In this document: positions 20,838 through 30,935 of the stretch, in pieces
How the letters are laid out: each line of letters opens with the position of its first letter
Position numbering within the stretch: the stretch's first letter is position 1
DNA from: Parietichytrium sp. I65-24A
Lineage: Eukaryota > Sar > Bigyra > Thraustochytrida > Thraustochytriidae
Direction of reading: 5' to 3'
Assembly (NCBI GenBank): GCA_012862575.1
Contig: BLSF01000005.1
Coordinates: forward strand, 558,001 to 622,000
Length of the DNA stretch: 64,000 bases
Notes under the pieces: generated by a model
The model's input: only the letters and a program-made list of their open reading frames with translations
Database searches by the model: none
Told to the model about the DNA's origin: nothing
Program-made: the position numbers and the translations under genes

Positions 20838-22043
20838 ATGCGCGCCGCGCTGTACCGCAAACGCGACTTTGCCGCTCGCTTCGAGTACCGCGGATGCCGG
20901 ATTTCAGTGGTGCGCTGCTCTCAGACCGCGCGAGACGCTCTCTCGCGCTGGGGCTGGCAGTCCGCGCGCGAAGGCGACGCTGGTCAGAGTGGAAGAAGTG
21001 TCGCGGATGCCAATGAAACGCGCGCGAGGGAGGCGTGCGGCGCGTTGATCTCGTGCTGCGCGGCAGCGAATGCCTTCCTCAAAGGCTCCGACGAGCGGAC
21101 GCAGGCCGTACTGTCGTGGTCCCCGTCATTTTCATCGTCGTCGTCATCGTCATCGTCAACGTCATCGCGTGAAAAAGAACAGGCCCGGGAAGACGGCGGC
21201 AGCGCTGGCGAACATGCGCAAGCGCTGGCAGTGGCGGAAGCATCGCGGAACGGCCAAGTGCGAGCGAGATTGGTGCCCGCGCTCGCGGAATCTCTGGCTT
21301 TGTGCGCCGCGGGGATACCGGGGGAAAATGGGGTTACTGGCCAGGTCTCGCTGGACGTGAAGACCACGCTCCTCGGCGCGGCCAGGCCGGTCACGTCGAG
21401 CGTGGCTCTGTCGTGGAGCGATGAGGAGTCCCGGAGGACGATGTCTCGCATGGGCGTAGTGCAGGCGCTGTGGGAAGCGTACTTTGCGAGGTCGGAGCAG
21501 TTGCCTACCAGGCTGTGGGCCACCACGCAGGTCCTCTCGAGCCCGCACCAGCTCAGCGACCAGAAGCAGGAGCTGACCGACCATGCCGAGAGTCAGGGCG
21601 GTGAGATTGGTCTTTGCACGGCTGTAATGGTGCAAGGACTGGTGGGCGGCTGGGAAGGTCTGTCGCAGGAGGAGGCAACGGAAAGCGTTTGGCGCGAGCT
21701 GTGCAGCAGATCTCCGAACGGCGCGGAGCCGCCACTAGCCGGGCTGCAGGACAAGCACGTGGCCGAGTGGTGGAATGAAGCGCTCGGCATAGTGGACGTA
21801 GCCGCGCAGATGCAGCTGCCGGAGCGTGGGCAGGAAGCTGCATTTGCGCCGGAGCTGTATCGCGTCGACATGTTTTGCCCCTGCTCGGCGGAGCGCTTTG
21901 CGAAACACCTCGTAGCTGCCGTTTCTAGCGAGGAGCTGGAGAGCTATTTGCAAGAAGATGGCGGTTGCGTCAAGGTTCAGTGCGAATTTTGCAATGCCGA
22001 GCATGGAATCACTCGCGACATATTAGACAAAGTTGTCGCCTAA
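20838..22043 (+). CDS. Hsp33-like redox-regulated chaperone
   Basis: The product is 401 residues. Hsp33 is a holdase chaperone switched on by oxidation of a four-cysteine zinc centre. Here the C-terminus has Cys347-Pro-Cys349 and Cys382-Glu-Phe-Cys385, a CxC-x32-CxxC arrangement in the typical Hsp33 sequence setting, including the EELESYL helix between the pairs. The middle contains AVMVQGLVGG, which resembles the conserved GlnGly-type loop of the Hsp33 core domain. The N-terminal core is divergent and is interrupted by a serine-rich low-complexity stretch (about residues 97-115) encoded by a TCATCGTCG run. The protein is about 100 residues longer than bacterial Hsp33, partly from this insert. 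No clear signal or transit peptide is visible. It is convergent with the MRG gene, 225 bp apart. Confidence 0.75.
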   Translation: MRAALYRKRDFAARFEYRGCRISVVRCSQTARDALSRWGWQSAREGDAGQSGRSVADANETRAREACGALISCCAAANAFLKGSDERTQAVLSWSPSFSSSSSSSSSTSSREKEQAREDGGSAGEHAQALAVAEASRNGQVRARLVPALAESLALCAAGIPGENGVTGQVSLDVKTTLLGAARPVTSSVALSWSDEESRRTMSRMGVVQALWEAYFARSEQLPTRLWATTQVLSSPHQLSDQKQELTDHAESQGGEIGLCTAVMVQGLVGGWEGLSQEEATESVWRELCSRSPNGAEPPLAGLQDKHVAEWWNEALGIVDVAAQMQLPERGQEAAFAPELYRVDMFCPCSAERFAKHLVAAVSSEELESYLQEDGGCVKVQCEFCNAEHGITRDILDKVVA

Positions 22044-22268
22044 GCTTTACCGAGGGTCATTGAAGGTATTCATTTCTGAGTTCTTGCCGACAGCTGAAAA
22101 TAGATGCCTGGATTTGTTGGATGACCGGCGCAAGCTCTGGCCAAGAAGGAGGGCCTCCGTACCCACGTAACGTATCCAACCGTTCAGGGAATGAAAACGA
22201 GTGTAAGAAGAGAAAGATAGAGAGGGAGAGACAGAGGGAGCGCGCGAGAGAGAGAAAGGTTTACGAGT

Positions 22269-23542
22269 TTACATGTCTTGAATAACATTTAAATAGTCCT
22301 GCGATGCCTGCGTGTACGTCGTGCTGGAGAAAAGTCTATCCTTATTCTTGGCTAAAAACTTTAGCAAATCCGTCAAAATGACCTGCAAGGTGTCGAGTTC
22401 GTAGTCGATCAAGTCGCCTTGGTGCAGGAGCTCCGGCAACTTGATGAGCAAGCGCAATAGATGTTCGCTTCCATAGAGCTGCGATAGCCTTCGACGCTTC
22501 TTATTCGCGTTCGCGTCCTTGATGATGAGGTGATCCGTCTCGTCCTCAGGATGCTTTTCCCTGATCGCTTCGAACTGAAGTTTCTCGAATGTGTAGAGGA
22601 GATGCGATCCCAGCGCACGGTCGAAGAGGACTTGTAGTCCGTCCATTACCTCTCTCACGATTTCAGGCTCCACCTTGCCGGCTTGTGAGCTCAGCCCGAA
22701 CGGTCTCGACGCATTTTCCAGATAATCCTCCAATACACCTTCCAGAGTTAGCCTCCTTGGTAATTTGACGAGCTTCTTCTTGATCGTGACGTTCTCGTAA
22801 TCCTCGTACACTTGTTTCTTCAGCGAAGCCGGAAAAACCAGCTTCAAATCCGCGCCGCTTCCTCTGCTCTCGGCCTCGGAGGCAGAGGCAGAGCGCTTTG
22901 TCCTCTTTGAGAGAACGGATTTTGCAGACTCGCGGCGCTCGGCGGCCCTTTTCGCCTTTTGCAATCTGTGCTGTTCTTTCGCGACCCTGAGAGACTCCTT
23001 CGCCTTGGCTTTGTTAACCTCGTCCAGCGGCAAGACTTCGTCCACCCACTCGTCGTAAGAGGACTTCCATCCTTGAAAATGCACCAGAAACCGACATTTC
23101 TTGCCGAATTTCTTAACCTCCAAGATCTGTCCGTGCATCGTCATTGTGCCAGTGTCACATTTCACGCATCGCCAGAATCATCAACGTCAATGTCAGCACC
23201 AACATCACACCCAGTCCCCTTCAATATAAAACAGCAACGTCAATTTGGAGGAGATGTCAACGTTTCAATATACGAAAAATGACAACTTCGACGACTTCTT
23301 CTCACGAGCTTTCTCGAGGGCGTGAGCCGGAAGAAGAAACTAAATTCGGCAGAGCCATCGACTCGCTGACGTTTCCTTCGAGCAAACATACATCATTCGC
23401 ACTGCATTGTGGCATAATCTGTGCCCAGCATACACACACACAGTTACTCACTCACCTTGACCTCGTAAAACACTTGCGGCAAATCTTCGCCGTACTCCTT
23501 GAGCGCGTAGCCCACATCGCCAACGTTTCGTGGGTCTGCCAT
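22269..23542 (-). CDS. MRG15/EAF3-family chromodomain protein (two exons)
   Basis: The gene reads as complement(join(22269..23126, 23456..23542)), 314 residues. MRG proteins read methylated H3K36 through a chromo-barrel and link NuA4 acetyltransferase and Sin3-type deacetylase complexes to transcribed chromatin. Exon 1 gives 29 residues ending VFYEVK, which continue seamlessly into ILEVKKFGKKCRFLVHFQGW and the SSYDEWV motif, the chromo-barrel signature. A basic linker (about residues 75-115) leads to the MRG domain, with a PRRLTLEGVLEDYL start and LLRLLIKLPELL near the end. Without exon 1 the chromodomain would be truncated and would begin with unrelated residues, which supports the intron. 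It is divergent from the CSB-like gene. Confidence 0.87.
23127..23455 (-). other. Intron of the MRG gene
   Basis: On the minus strand this 329-bp intron begins GTGAGTGAG and ends GCACGGACAG, in phase 0. It is the longest intron I can support in the window and carries a short CA-type run near its donor end. Confidence 0.78.
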
Positions 23543-24629
23543 CCTTCCTACCTTCTCCTTCCTTTACGGTGATGTGCTATTCCTGCGTAAGAGTGCCCGC
23601 GCGCCGAGGACACCACCTCCTTCTTTCTCCCCTACTTGCCTGTCCCCTGAGTCCCTTATCTCGGCTAAGTCCAAGTTTGAATGAGAAAAAGAGTTCCGCA
23701 ATATTTGCGGAACGCAAGTTGTAGAACAAGGCACTGTACGGTTGTTCGTGTTGTTCGATGTTGTTCGTCTGAAGAACCAGAATTCTGAAGAACCAGAGGA
23801 GCCTCTTCTTGTTCCTGCTTGGAAAGAACCGAAGAACCGGGTAGTCATGGATAGTCGCCTCCTATCCGCCGCTAGTGAGACGGTTCTGCAACTTTCTCCT
23901 CCACTCTAGCCCAGGAAGTCATCCCCTTCTTTTCCCAGTTCTTATTTCTCCATATAGCGAAAACAGCTAACCAATGGCGTAAAACCTTTCTTCCACCCAA
24001 CAAACCAACAAGACTGCACCAACGAAACACCTTCCCGCAAGCACACTTGCCGTGGACTATTGAGTCGGGTAAGCGCAGTCTCAAGTGATACCGTACCGTC
24101 CCACAGGTGCCTACAGGTGGCCCCACGCGCATACTTGTGGGGGAGTGAATCCGGTGCTCCTCACATCTCCTCACAGAGCAATCGCTTCTCTCTGTTGTCC
24201 GTGCAAGGAGAGCTTCGACAAGGTTGGAAAAGTAAAGAGGATCTTATCTCACTTGCGGTGTGCTGAAGACGCGGATTGGTGACCAAGTCAGACGATTGCG
24301 GCACGACCTTTTTACTGTGGGGAGTCACGGGGCACGGGGCACGGAAAGGGTTACGCACTTTGTTCGTGTCGAACCAGCTGTTGGCGAAGGGATTGGCGAT
24401 TCATTCGTTCGTTATTCAATATTCAATAGCGTTTCATATCTCGTCATATCTCGTCATATCTCGCTGGAATTGAAAGGTTGAAAGGTTGAAAGGCAAACGG
24501 TAAAATTTTCGGCTTGGCGGAATTTCCGATTTGGAATTAGGGGTTCGGGGTCGGGAAGAGTGAAAGTTCCGATTTGCTTTGGTACTTGGAGAACACCGCA
24601 AGGCTTGAGCTCGAGCCAAGACCGTGGAC
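23543..24629. other. Divergent intergenic region between MRG and CSB genes
   Basis: No gene is seen. The last 200 bp carry two short tandem arrays. A CCGAGGAC word lies at 23604-23611, about 65 bp upstream of the MRG start. Confidence 0.6.
24434..24492. repeat. Two adjacent short tandem arrays
   Basis: TCATATCTCG is repeated three times (24434-24463). It is followed, after a few bases, by TGAAAGGT repeated nearly three times (24471-24492). Both lie in the leader of the CSB-like gene. Confidence 0.85.
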
Positions 24630-27600
24630 ATGTCTGAGGGTGACGGTCAGCAGGGCCTGCGGCTGCGCACTCAAGCCACGAATGTGCTCAGCGGGTCTGA
24701 TTTCGGGGGAGATGGGGCGCTGCTGGCACAGTTGGGTTTGCGGGCCTACAACCCTGCCGAGTTGGAACGCAATGTGGAGGCGCAGCTGGACGCCCAGATT
24801 CGGAAGAGGGACGAAGAGCGTCAGGTGATTACGCCTCTGGGAGACTACGTGCGGGATGCCGGGCTCGTGGAATTGGTTGCAACGCAGTACGACAAGTACG
24901 ACGAGCAAATTGGCAAAAAGGAGACACCCAAGGTCACGGAGACTACCATTTTGAAGATGATTCGAATACTGGAAGGCAGCATCAAGCAAAAGTTGCGGCA
25001 TGAAAAGCGCCAGCAGAACGAAGGCGGTTTGACTCGGGCTCAAGAACTACAGATTAAAGTGAATATGCTTTACGAACTCCTGGAACAGAGCAAGAAGGCC
25101 GAGCATGAAAAATACGAAAAGTTGGTGCGAACTGGCCGAATCGCTCCTCGCGAGAGCAGCGTACGAGCGGCAGAGGAAAAAGAACTTGAAAGCATCAGCT
25201 TTGGCGAGAGCCGGCCTAAAAAACCTCAAGACTCTTCTAAAGCAACGGAGCGGCGAGAGCCTGCTCCCAGCTCCGAGAAGGATGGTAAATCCAAGGAGGC
25301 GCCCAACCCCAAGCCGACTTCGGTACTGCCTTTTGATCCGTTTGGCAAAGTGGTTGCCAAGCCGAAGCCGAAGCCGGAGGAGAAAGTGAAGAAGGAGAAA
25401 AAGAAAAAGGAGAAGAAGGAGAAGAGCAAAAAGTCCAAGAAGAAAGATTCTGTGGAGTCTGCCCCACCGACCGCGGTTGACGACTCTTTAGTGGAATGCC
25501 CAATCTGTTTTCGTAGATTCGAACCAACCGCAATAGAAGGTCACGCAAGCAGGTGTACAGGCGCTCGTCAGCGCAAGACCAAGTCTTCAAGTGCAGGGGA
25601 GGAAGCCGCCGAGGTCGCTGGCGACGCAGAGGATGACGAGGAGTTCAAGCAAGGGACCGAAGCACAGCCCAGCTCATCGTCGTCTTCTTCAGACGAAGAA
25701 AATGCCACCACAAAGAGTTCTGGAGGTGTCGTGTCACAAAACTCTGGCGACGATCACAAAGACGATGTTTTTTATGAGCGCGTCAAGTTTTCAAAAAATT
25801 TGGATGCGCTTTTTGCGCTTGTCTACAAACGAGCCATAGACTCCGGTCGAAGCGAGGATGAAGCTGTCCAAGAAGCAACAGAGAAAGAAACGGCTGCGAT
25901 CCAAGCAAACTGTGTAGACTTTGGTGATCTGATAGTGACAGAAGAAGATTGGGAGGGCGCCGTCACGGAGGAGATGCTTTACGTCTCAATTGCAACCAAC
26001 TTTCGCATTAGCAGAAGGTTTCATACCAAACTTTTCCAGTACCAACAAGTTGCTGTGGAGTGGTTCTACAAGCTCTATCGGCAAGGAACTGGCGGCATTC
26101 TTGGTGATGAAATGGGTTTAGGTAAGACTGTCCAGGTCGCCTCCTACCTTGGCGCACTCAAAGATTCTGGACTATTAAAACCGTCGATAATTTGCTGCCC
26201 AGCCACCACTATAGCGCAGTGGGTGGGCGAGCTCCACAAGTGGGCTCCTCGTTTGCGAATTCTGGTCTTGCATGCCAGCGGACATGCAATCGAGGTCGGC
26301 GGATGGACTCGTGCTAGAGTTATCACGTCAATTGCTAAGCGAGGAGATATCCTTGTGACAACGTACCAAGGTCTTCGTGGGGCGCAATCGCAGGTACTTA
26401 GCCGCAAGTGGGGATACCTCATTTTGGACGAAGGGCACAAGATTAGAAATCCGGACGCGGATATCACGTTGGTGTGCAAACAGGTCCAGACCGTCCACCG
26501 CTTGGTCATGAGTGGGTCCCCTATTCAAAACAACTTGAAAGAGCTGTGGTCGCTCTTTGATTTTGTTTCACCCGGTAGACTCGGAACACTGCCAATGTTT
26601 CAAAATCAATTTGCGATCCCCATCAACGCAGGTGGGTACTCGAATGCAAACAACGTGCAAGTGCGCATGGCTTACCACTGTGCTCTGGTTCTCAAAGAGA
26701 CAATCGAGCCATACCTTTTGCGCCGTCTGAAGAAAGATGTTGCGCAGCAGCTCCCGGAGAAAACTGAGCAAGTCTTGTTCTGTAATCTCACAAAGGTTCA
26801 ACGTGACGCATACGAGGACTTTTTGCGCCGGCCGGAGGTGGAAAAGCTTTTGGGAAGGTCGGATCACGGTGGAAAGTCTAAAACCGTGTTTAAGCTCATT
26901 CGCTCGTTGCAGCACATCTGTAACCATCCGGATATCTATCTCGACATGATTCGTCGAGGGCGGAATGCTCTAGACTTTTTAAATGACGAACAGAAAGACG
27001 AATCCGACTGGATGCAAACTGGTTTCCAAATGACGGGCCCAAACGGTGGGAGTGTTCCCAAGGTATCTGCACGAGCAGATGAGCTGGTCTTGAGGTCGGG
27101 CAAGATGCTGGTATTGAAGATTATTATGCGCACTTGGAAAGAACAGGGTCACAGGGTATTGCTCTTTTCGCAAGGTCGTATGATGCTCGACCTCCTCGAA
27201 CAGTTTGCACAGATTGAAGGTTTTACGTACCTGCGGATGGACGGAACAACGGCAATCAAGGCCCGGCAAGTCTTGATTGACAAATTTAACGACGAGAAGA
27301 GCGGGATTTTTGTTTTCTTGCTCACCACCAAGGTCGGCGGGCTGGGAATCAACTTGATTGGCGCAGATAGAGTGGTGCTGTATGACCCCGATTGGAACCC
27401 GAGCACTGACGCCCAGGCGCGCGAGCGGGCTTGGCGCGTTGGACAAAAGAAAAAGGTGACTGTATACCGTCTTATTACCAGTGGTACCATCGAAGAAAAG
27501 ATGTACCATCGTCAGATCTTTAAGCAATATTTGACCAACAAAATTCTTGCCGATCCCCGCCAGAGACGGTTTCTCAAGTACAATGGGTTACGAGACTTGT

Positions 27601-28403
27601 TCACACTAGGTGACGCTGGCGGCGAAGAGGAAGTTGATGGCATAATGAACGGCCCAGGAAAGCGCAAGAGGTCGTCGGTGCCCAGTAGGTCTCGCAAGAG
27701 GCGACGAGGCGAAACGGATTCTAGCATTCTTGACAAGACCTATGACAATTATGATGAGGACATTGAGGCGGCCAAACAGGCGGCCGCGAACGCCGACACA
27801 GAAACTGCGGATTTGTTCGAAGACGGCAAAGTCAGCATGGACAAAAGCGACGAGAACTCTAGTATTCTGCAGAGCTTATTCGATGGAAGCAACGGAGGGT
27901 TTCGTCAAGCATTCAAGCATGATACCGTTGAAGAGCTCTCTCGCGCGAGTCCCGATCAACGTGTAATCGAGCATGAGGCCAACCGAGTTGCACAGCGTGC
28001 AGCGGCGGCTTTGCGGCGGGATAGAGAGATGATTCAGCGTACGACCGCTGGTGTCCATGTGCCGACATGGACTGGCACAAGTGGGTCAGCCGGAAGAATT
28101 GGCGGGTCTGCCTCGTCACAGATACTTCAGCAATTGCGCACACGTGGATCGGCCACCACAGAGTCGGCCGCGGTAGAGTCCAGTCACGTTCGTGCCATGA
28201 GCTCCGACAGCACAGACCCAAACATGCGAGTTGCGAGGCGGCTGCAGCAATATCTTTCCCAAGGAGCACGCACCACCAAGTCCATTGTGGACGAGTTTAA
28301 AGAGTCTCAACAGTCCATGGAGGTCGAGACTTTCCGGCAAATTCTCCGAGAGATGGCAGAGTACTCGAACGGGTCCTGGCATCTTCGACCGGAGTTCGGC
28401 TAG
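24630..28403 (+). CDS. CSB/ERCC6/Rad26-like SWI2/SNF2 ATPase
   Basis: The product is 1,257 residues from ATG 24630. CSB remodels chromatin and rescues RNA polymerase II stalled at DNA lesions in transcription-coupled repair. Helicase motifs are intact: Walker A DEMGLGKT at 493-500, motif Ia-like VTTYQGLRG, DEGH at 600-603, SGSPIQNNLKELWSLFDF, and the C-terminal lobe with LLFSQGRMMLDLLEQF, FLLTTKVGGLGINL and QARERAWRVGQ. The N-terminal LRAYNPAELE block and the C-terminal KYLTNKIL-type region match CSB rather than ISWI or CHD proteins. A lysine-rich tract (about 250-275) is followed by a UBZ4-like zinc finger with Cys290, Cys293, His305 and Cys309. The C-terminus ends in a winged-helix-like segment (about 1190-1257), as in CSB. 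No introns. Confidence 0.92.
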   Translation: MSEGDGQQGLRLRTQATNVLSGSDFGGDGALLAQLGLRAYNPAELERNVEAQLDAQIRKRDEERQVITPLGDYVRDAGLVELVATQYDKYDEQIGKKETPKVTETTILKMIRILEGSIKQKLRHEKRQQNEGGLTRAQELQIKVNMLYELLEQSKKAEHEKYEKLVRTGRIAPRESSVRAAEEKELESISFGESRPKKPQDSSKATERREPAPSSEKDGKSKEAPNPKPTSVLPFDPFGKVVAKPKPKPEEKVKKEKKKKEKKEKSKKSKKKDSVESAPPTAVDDSLVECPICFRRFEPTAIEGHASRCTGARQRKTKSSSAGEEAAEVAGDAEDDEEFKQGTEAQPSSSSSSSDEENATTKSSGGVVSQNSGDDHKDDVFYERVKFSKNLDALFALVYKRAIDSGRSEDEAVQEATEKETAAIQANCVDFGDLIVTEEDWEGAVTEEMLYVSIATNFRISRRFHTKLFQYQQVAVEWFYKLYRQGTGGILGDEMGLGKTVQVASYLGALKDSGLLKPSIICCPATTIAQWVGELHKWAPRLRILVLHASGHAIEVGGWTRARVITSIAKRGDILVTTYQGLRGAQSQVLSRKWGYLILDEGHKIRNPDADITLVCKQVQTVHRLVMSGSPIQNNLKELWSLFDFVSPGRLGTLPMFQNQFAIPINAGGYSNANNVQVRMAYHCALVLKETIEPYLLRRLKKDVAQQLPEKTEQVLFCNLTKVQRDAYEDFLRRPEVEKLLGRSDHGGKSKTVFKLIRSLQHICNHPDIYLDMIRRGRNALDFLNDEQKDESDWMQTGFQMTGPNGGSVPKVSARADELVLRSGKMLVLKIIMRTWKEQGHRVLLFSQGRMMLDLLEQFAQIEGFTYLRMDGTTAIKARQVLIDKFNDEKSGIFVFLLTTKVGGLGINLIGADRVVLYDPDWNPSTDAQARERAWRVGQKKKVTVYRLITSGTIEEKMYHRQIFKQYLTNKILADPRQRRFLKYNGLRDLFTLGDAGGEEEVDGIMNGPGKRKRSSVPSRSRKRRRGETDSSILDKTYDNYDEDIEAAKQAAANADTETADLFEDGKVSMDKSDENSSILQSLFDGSNGGFRQAFKHDTVEELSRASPDQRVIEHEANRVAQRAAAALRRDREMIQRTTAGVHVPTWTGTSGSAGRIGGSASSQILQQLRTRGSATTESAAVESSHVRAMSSDSTDPNMRVARRLQQYLSQGARTTKSIVDEFKESQQSMEVETFRQILREMAEYSNGSWHLRPEFG

Positions 28404-29219
28404 TCCGGTACTTTTTACTTTTGTATTCATTTTATTTTATGTAAAAAACGGAAATTATGGGAACCCGATCATCATACCAATCTCAATTGACTGAGAGAGC
28501 ATGTGAGCTGAGAAAGCGAGAACGAATGCACTGAGTGGTCGACTCGAGCAATGCGTCAACTCGGCCAACACTAAATCCGGGAAGCGCTCTTCCAGCGTCT
28601 TACAAGCTCGTATCGAGGCCCTTTGCAGCTCAGACTCAGAGCGCTCCGGCATTCACTCCAGCCGACCTGAACGAAGATTCCCGTCGAACTTCGCATCTCG
28701 TCATCCCATTCATCAAGACTCGTCTCACTGGGATTTTTTTTGCAATTTAATGAACGATCGATCGATCGATGGATCGATGAAAGAGCAAGAACATAAACAA
28801 GCATTCATCACGAGTCGTCTCCCTGGTCCTTTTCTTGCAATTGATTGATCGATCGATGAAAGAGCAAGAACAAAAAGCAAGAACAAAAAGCAAGAACAAG
28901 AAAGCACGATCAATAGACCAATAGCAAGTGCACGCGCAAGTCACGCAAGTACAAGTGAAGTGCCTTCGCTGCCAGTACTCAGTACCAGTACCCATTACTA
29001 GCCGCGAAACCCATTTGGATGGAGGAATAAGTCAGATTAGTCAATTTCCTTCACATTCCCATTCGCATTCGCATTCACATTTACGTTCATTCATACAATA
29101 CATACACAGTCAGCGCACACTCCTGGCAGTCCCCGGCGAGGACATCCACACATAGAGAAACAGACAGTCTGCAGCGAACGAAGGAAGGTTCCGAGGAAGC
29201 GAGAAAGCAAAAAACAAGT
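28404..29219. other. Intergenic region with imperfect long tandem repeat
   Basis: No gene is seen. It contains a two-copy repeat (28703-28893) and, near 29050-29095, an ATTCGC/ATTCAC array. GCGAGGAC occurs at 29136-29143, 77 bp before the RBM34-like start. Confidence 0.6.
28703..28893. repeat. Imperfect two-copy tandem repeat of about 95 bp
   Basis: Both copies read, in order, TTCATCAnGAnTCGTCTCnCTGG, a T-rich stretch with TTGCAATT, a GATCGATC run, and ATGAAAGAGCAAGAAC. Copy 1 starts near 28707 and copy 2 near 28803. A 13-bp AAAAAGCAAGAAC array extends the second copy. Confidence 0.75.
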
Positions 29220-30383
29220 ATGGCGTACGAGGCGGGAGACCTGTCCAAGCTGCTGGGCGGAGGGAAGAAGAGCAGCCTCTTCAGCAACCCTAGCAACCCA
29301 GTCACACCCGTCGCTGCATCGTCGATTAAAGAAAGCGAAGACGCGTCGAGTAAGAAGCGTCAGAGACAGACAGAGAGAAAGAGAGAGAGAGAGAGCCGCA
29401 GCCACGATCAGAAGGAGCATGCAGGCGAGTCGGCGGCCAAGAAAACGCGCAAGGAGAAGGCGGAAGATGACTCGGAAGATGTAATGGTCGATGCGAGCGA
29501 TGTGGAGAAGGAGCTGCACAGCGAGGAGGAAAAGGAGCAAGTGGACGAGCAGGCCGCCAAGCTGGAGAAAGATCGCCGTACGGTTTTCGTGGGAAATGTT
29601 CCGGTGCAGAAGGAGCAAAAGTTGGAAAAGCTGAAGAAGACTCTCCGCAGCTTGTTCAAGAAGTTTGGACAAGTGGAGTCGGTGAGGTTGAGGTCACTTC
29701 CTGTTCAGAAGACGGCCATCCCTTCTAGTGGCACGTACAAGACCATGCTCAAGGTGTCCGCGCAAAAGAGTAGCATCAGCGAGTCTGCCACATCGTGCAA
29801 TGCTTACGTTGTGTACAAAGAGGAAAGCTCGGTCGATACTGCCGTAGAGCAAGGGAATGGCATGGAGATGAACGGGCTTCACCTTCGGGTAGACTATGTT
29901 GTGAGTAGAGGTGGCAAAGATAAGATGTCTACTGACAAATCGCTCTTTGACAGACGTCGGACTGTCTTTGTGGGCAATCTGCCCTTCAACTCATCTGAAG
30001 AGAATGTCCGCGAGTTCTTCGAAACCAAGCGCGGAGTGGAGGTGGAGAAGGTTCGGATGATAAAAGACAGAGTCACTGGAGTTGGCAAAGGAATTGCATA
30101 TGTCCTTCTCAGGAGTCACGAGATGATAGACGCTGCCCTCAAACTCGACAAGGAGCACTTTTTAAAACGCGAGCTCAATGTGTCGCGTTGCGAAAAGAGC
30201 CGCTCCTTGCAAAAGGGCAAAAACGGGGCAAGGGTGGCCAGCTTTCAAGGTGCAAGCTCTTCCTTTCATGCAAAGATGCGTCTCAAGAAGAAAGGCCCAA
30301 ATAAAAAGGGCAATGCACCCACAAAACAACAGAAGGCTAAGAAGGATGCGCGCAAAGCTGCAAAAAGAGCCAAGAAACAGTAA
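29220..30383 (+). CDS. RBM34/Nop12-like nucleolar RNA-binding protein
   Basis: The product is 387 residues with two RNA-recognition motifs. RRM1 (about 119-225) starts RRTVFVGNVP and is interrupted by a variable loop. RRM2 (about 242-325) starts RRTVFVGNLPF and has the aromatic RNP1-like strand GKGIAYVLL. The flanks are highly charged: a lysine/glutamate N-terminus with a GGGKKSSLF patch and a lysine-rich C-terminal tail suited to nucleolar retention. RBM34 and yeast Nop12 share this two-RRM layout and act in large-subunit pre-rRNA (5.8S) processing. That role is family knowledge; the orthology is inferred from order and spacing. The start codon ATG at 29220 is the first in frame after a stop-containing leader. 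It is convergent with TCF25. Confidence 0.85.
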   Translation: MAYEAGDLSKLLGGGKKSSLFSNPSNPVTPVAASSIKESEDASSKKRQRQTERKRERESRSHDQKEHAGESAAKKTRKEKAEDDSEDVMVDASDVEKELHSEEEKEQVDEQAAKLEKDRRTVFVGNVPVQKEQKLEKLKKTLRSLFKKFGQVESVRLRSLPVQKTAIPSSGTYKTMLKVSAQKSSISESATSCNAYVVYKEESSVDTAVEQGNGMEMNGLHLRVDYVVSRGGKDKMSTDKSLFDRRRTVFVGNLPFNSSEENVREFFETKRGVEVEKVRMIKDRVTGVGKGIAYVLLRSHEMIDAALKLDKEHFLKRELNVSRCEKSRSLQKGKNGARVASFQGASSSFHAKMRLKKKGPNKKGNAPTKQQKAKKDARKAAKRAKKQ

Positions 30384-30935
30384 CGTATGCCGCGTTTTGA
30401 ACTGCAAAAGATAGTGTATGTCATGTAATGATGTTTCCCCAATAATATTTTTTTAATATTAAACCAATTGATGGATGGATGTGACTGTTGTACTTTTTTT
30501 TTTTTTTTTTTTAATCTTGTTTCATAGGAGACCAGTCATCAAGACTCGGCTGACTGAACGAGCACGGACACTCCCAGACGCGACGTACAAGCATCACAGG
30601 TCGATTCCCTCCCCTCTCCCACTAGCCCGCTTCTTGGTCATAACATCATTCGTCATTTCGAGCCTGTTCAGGCGGCAGTCGTGCCCAAGGCATCATGGTC
30701 TGGAAAAAGAGTGCAAGCCAGTTGCCGTTGAGATCTACATTTGGAGCAGCGGGTCCTGGGCCGCCTACATTACCATTTTCCTGGCCACCAGCCACANTTT
30801 TTTATCTTGTTTCATAGGAGACCAGTCATCAAGACTCGGCTGACTGAACGAGCACGGACACTCCCAGACGCGACGTACAAGCATCACAGGTCGATTCCCT
30901 CCCCTCTCCCACTAGCCCGCTTCTTGGTCATAACA
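30384..30935. other. Intergenic region between RBM34-like and TCF25, inflated by a duplication
   Basis: This 552-bp region contains the first copy of the 283-bp duplication, which carries an extra copy of the TCF25 3' end. If the 290-bp offset is removed the true gap is about 262 bp, in line with other convergent pairs in the window. Confidence 0.7.
30494..30512. repeat. Poly-T tract of 19 bases
   Basis: The tract lies directly before copy 1 of the duplication. The same tract, cut to six T after the N, precedes copy 2. Confidence 0.95.

Noticed and set aside
24350-24400. Possible tRNA B-box on the minus strand
   Set aside because: GGTTCGACAC resembles a B-box, but the flanking bases do not pair as a T-stem and no matching A-box or acceptor stem is present.
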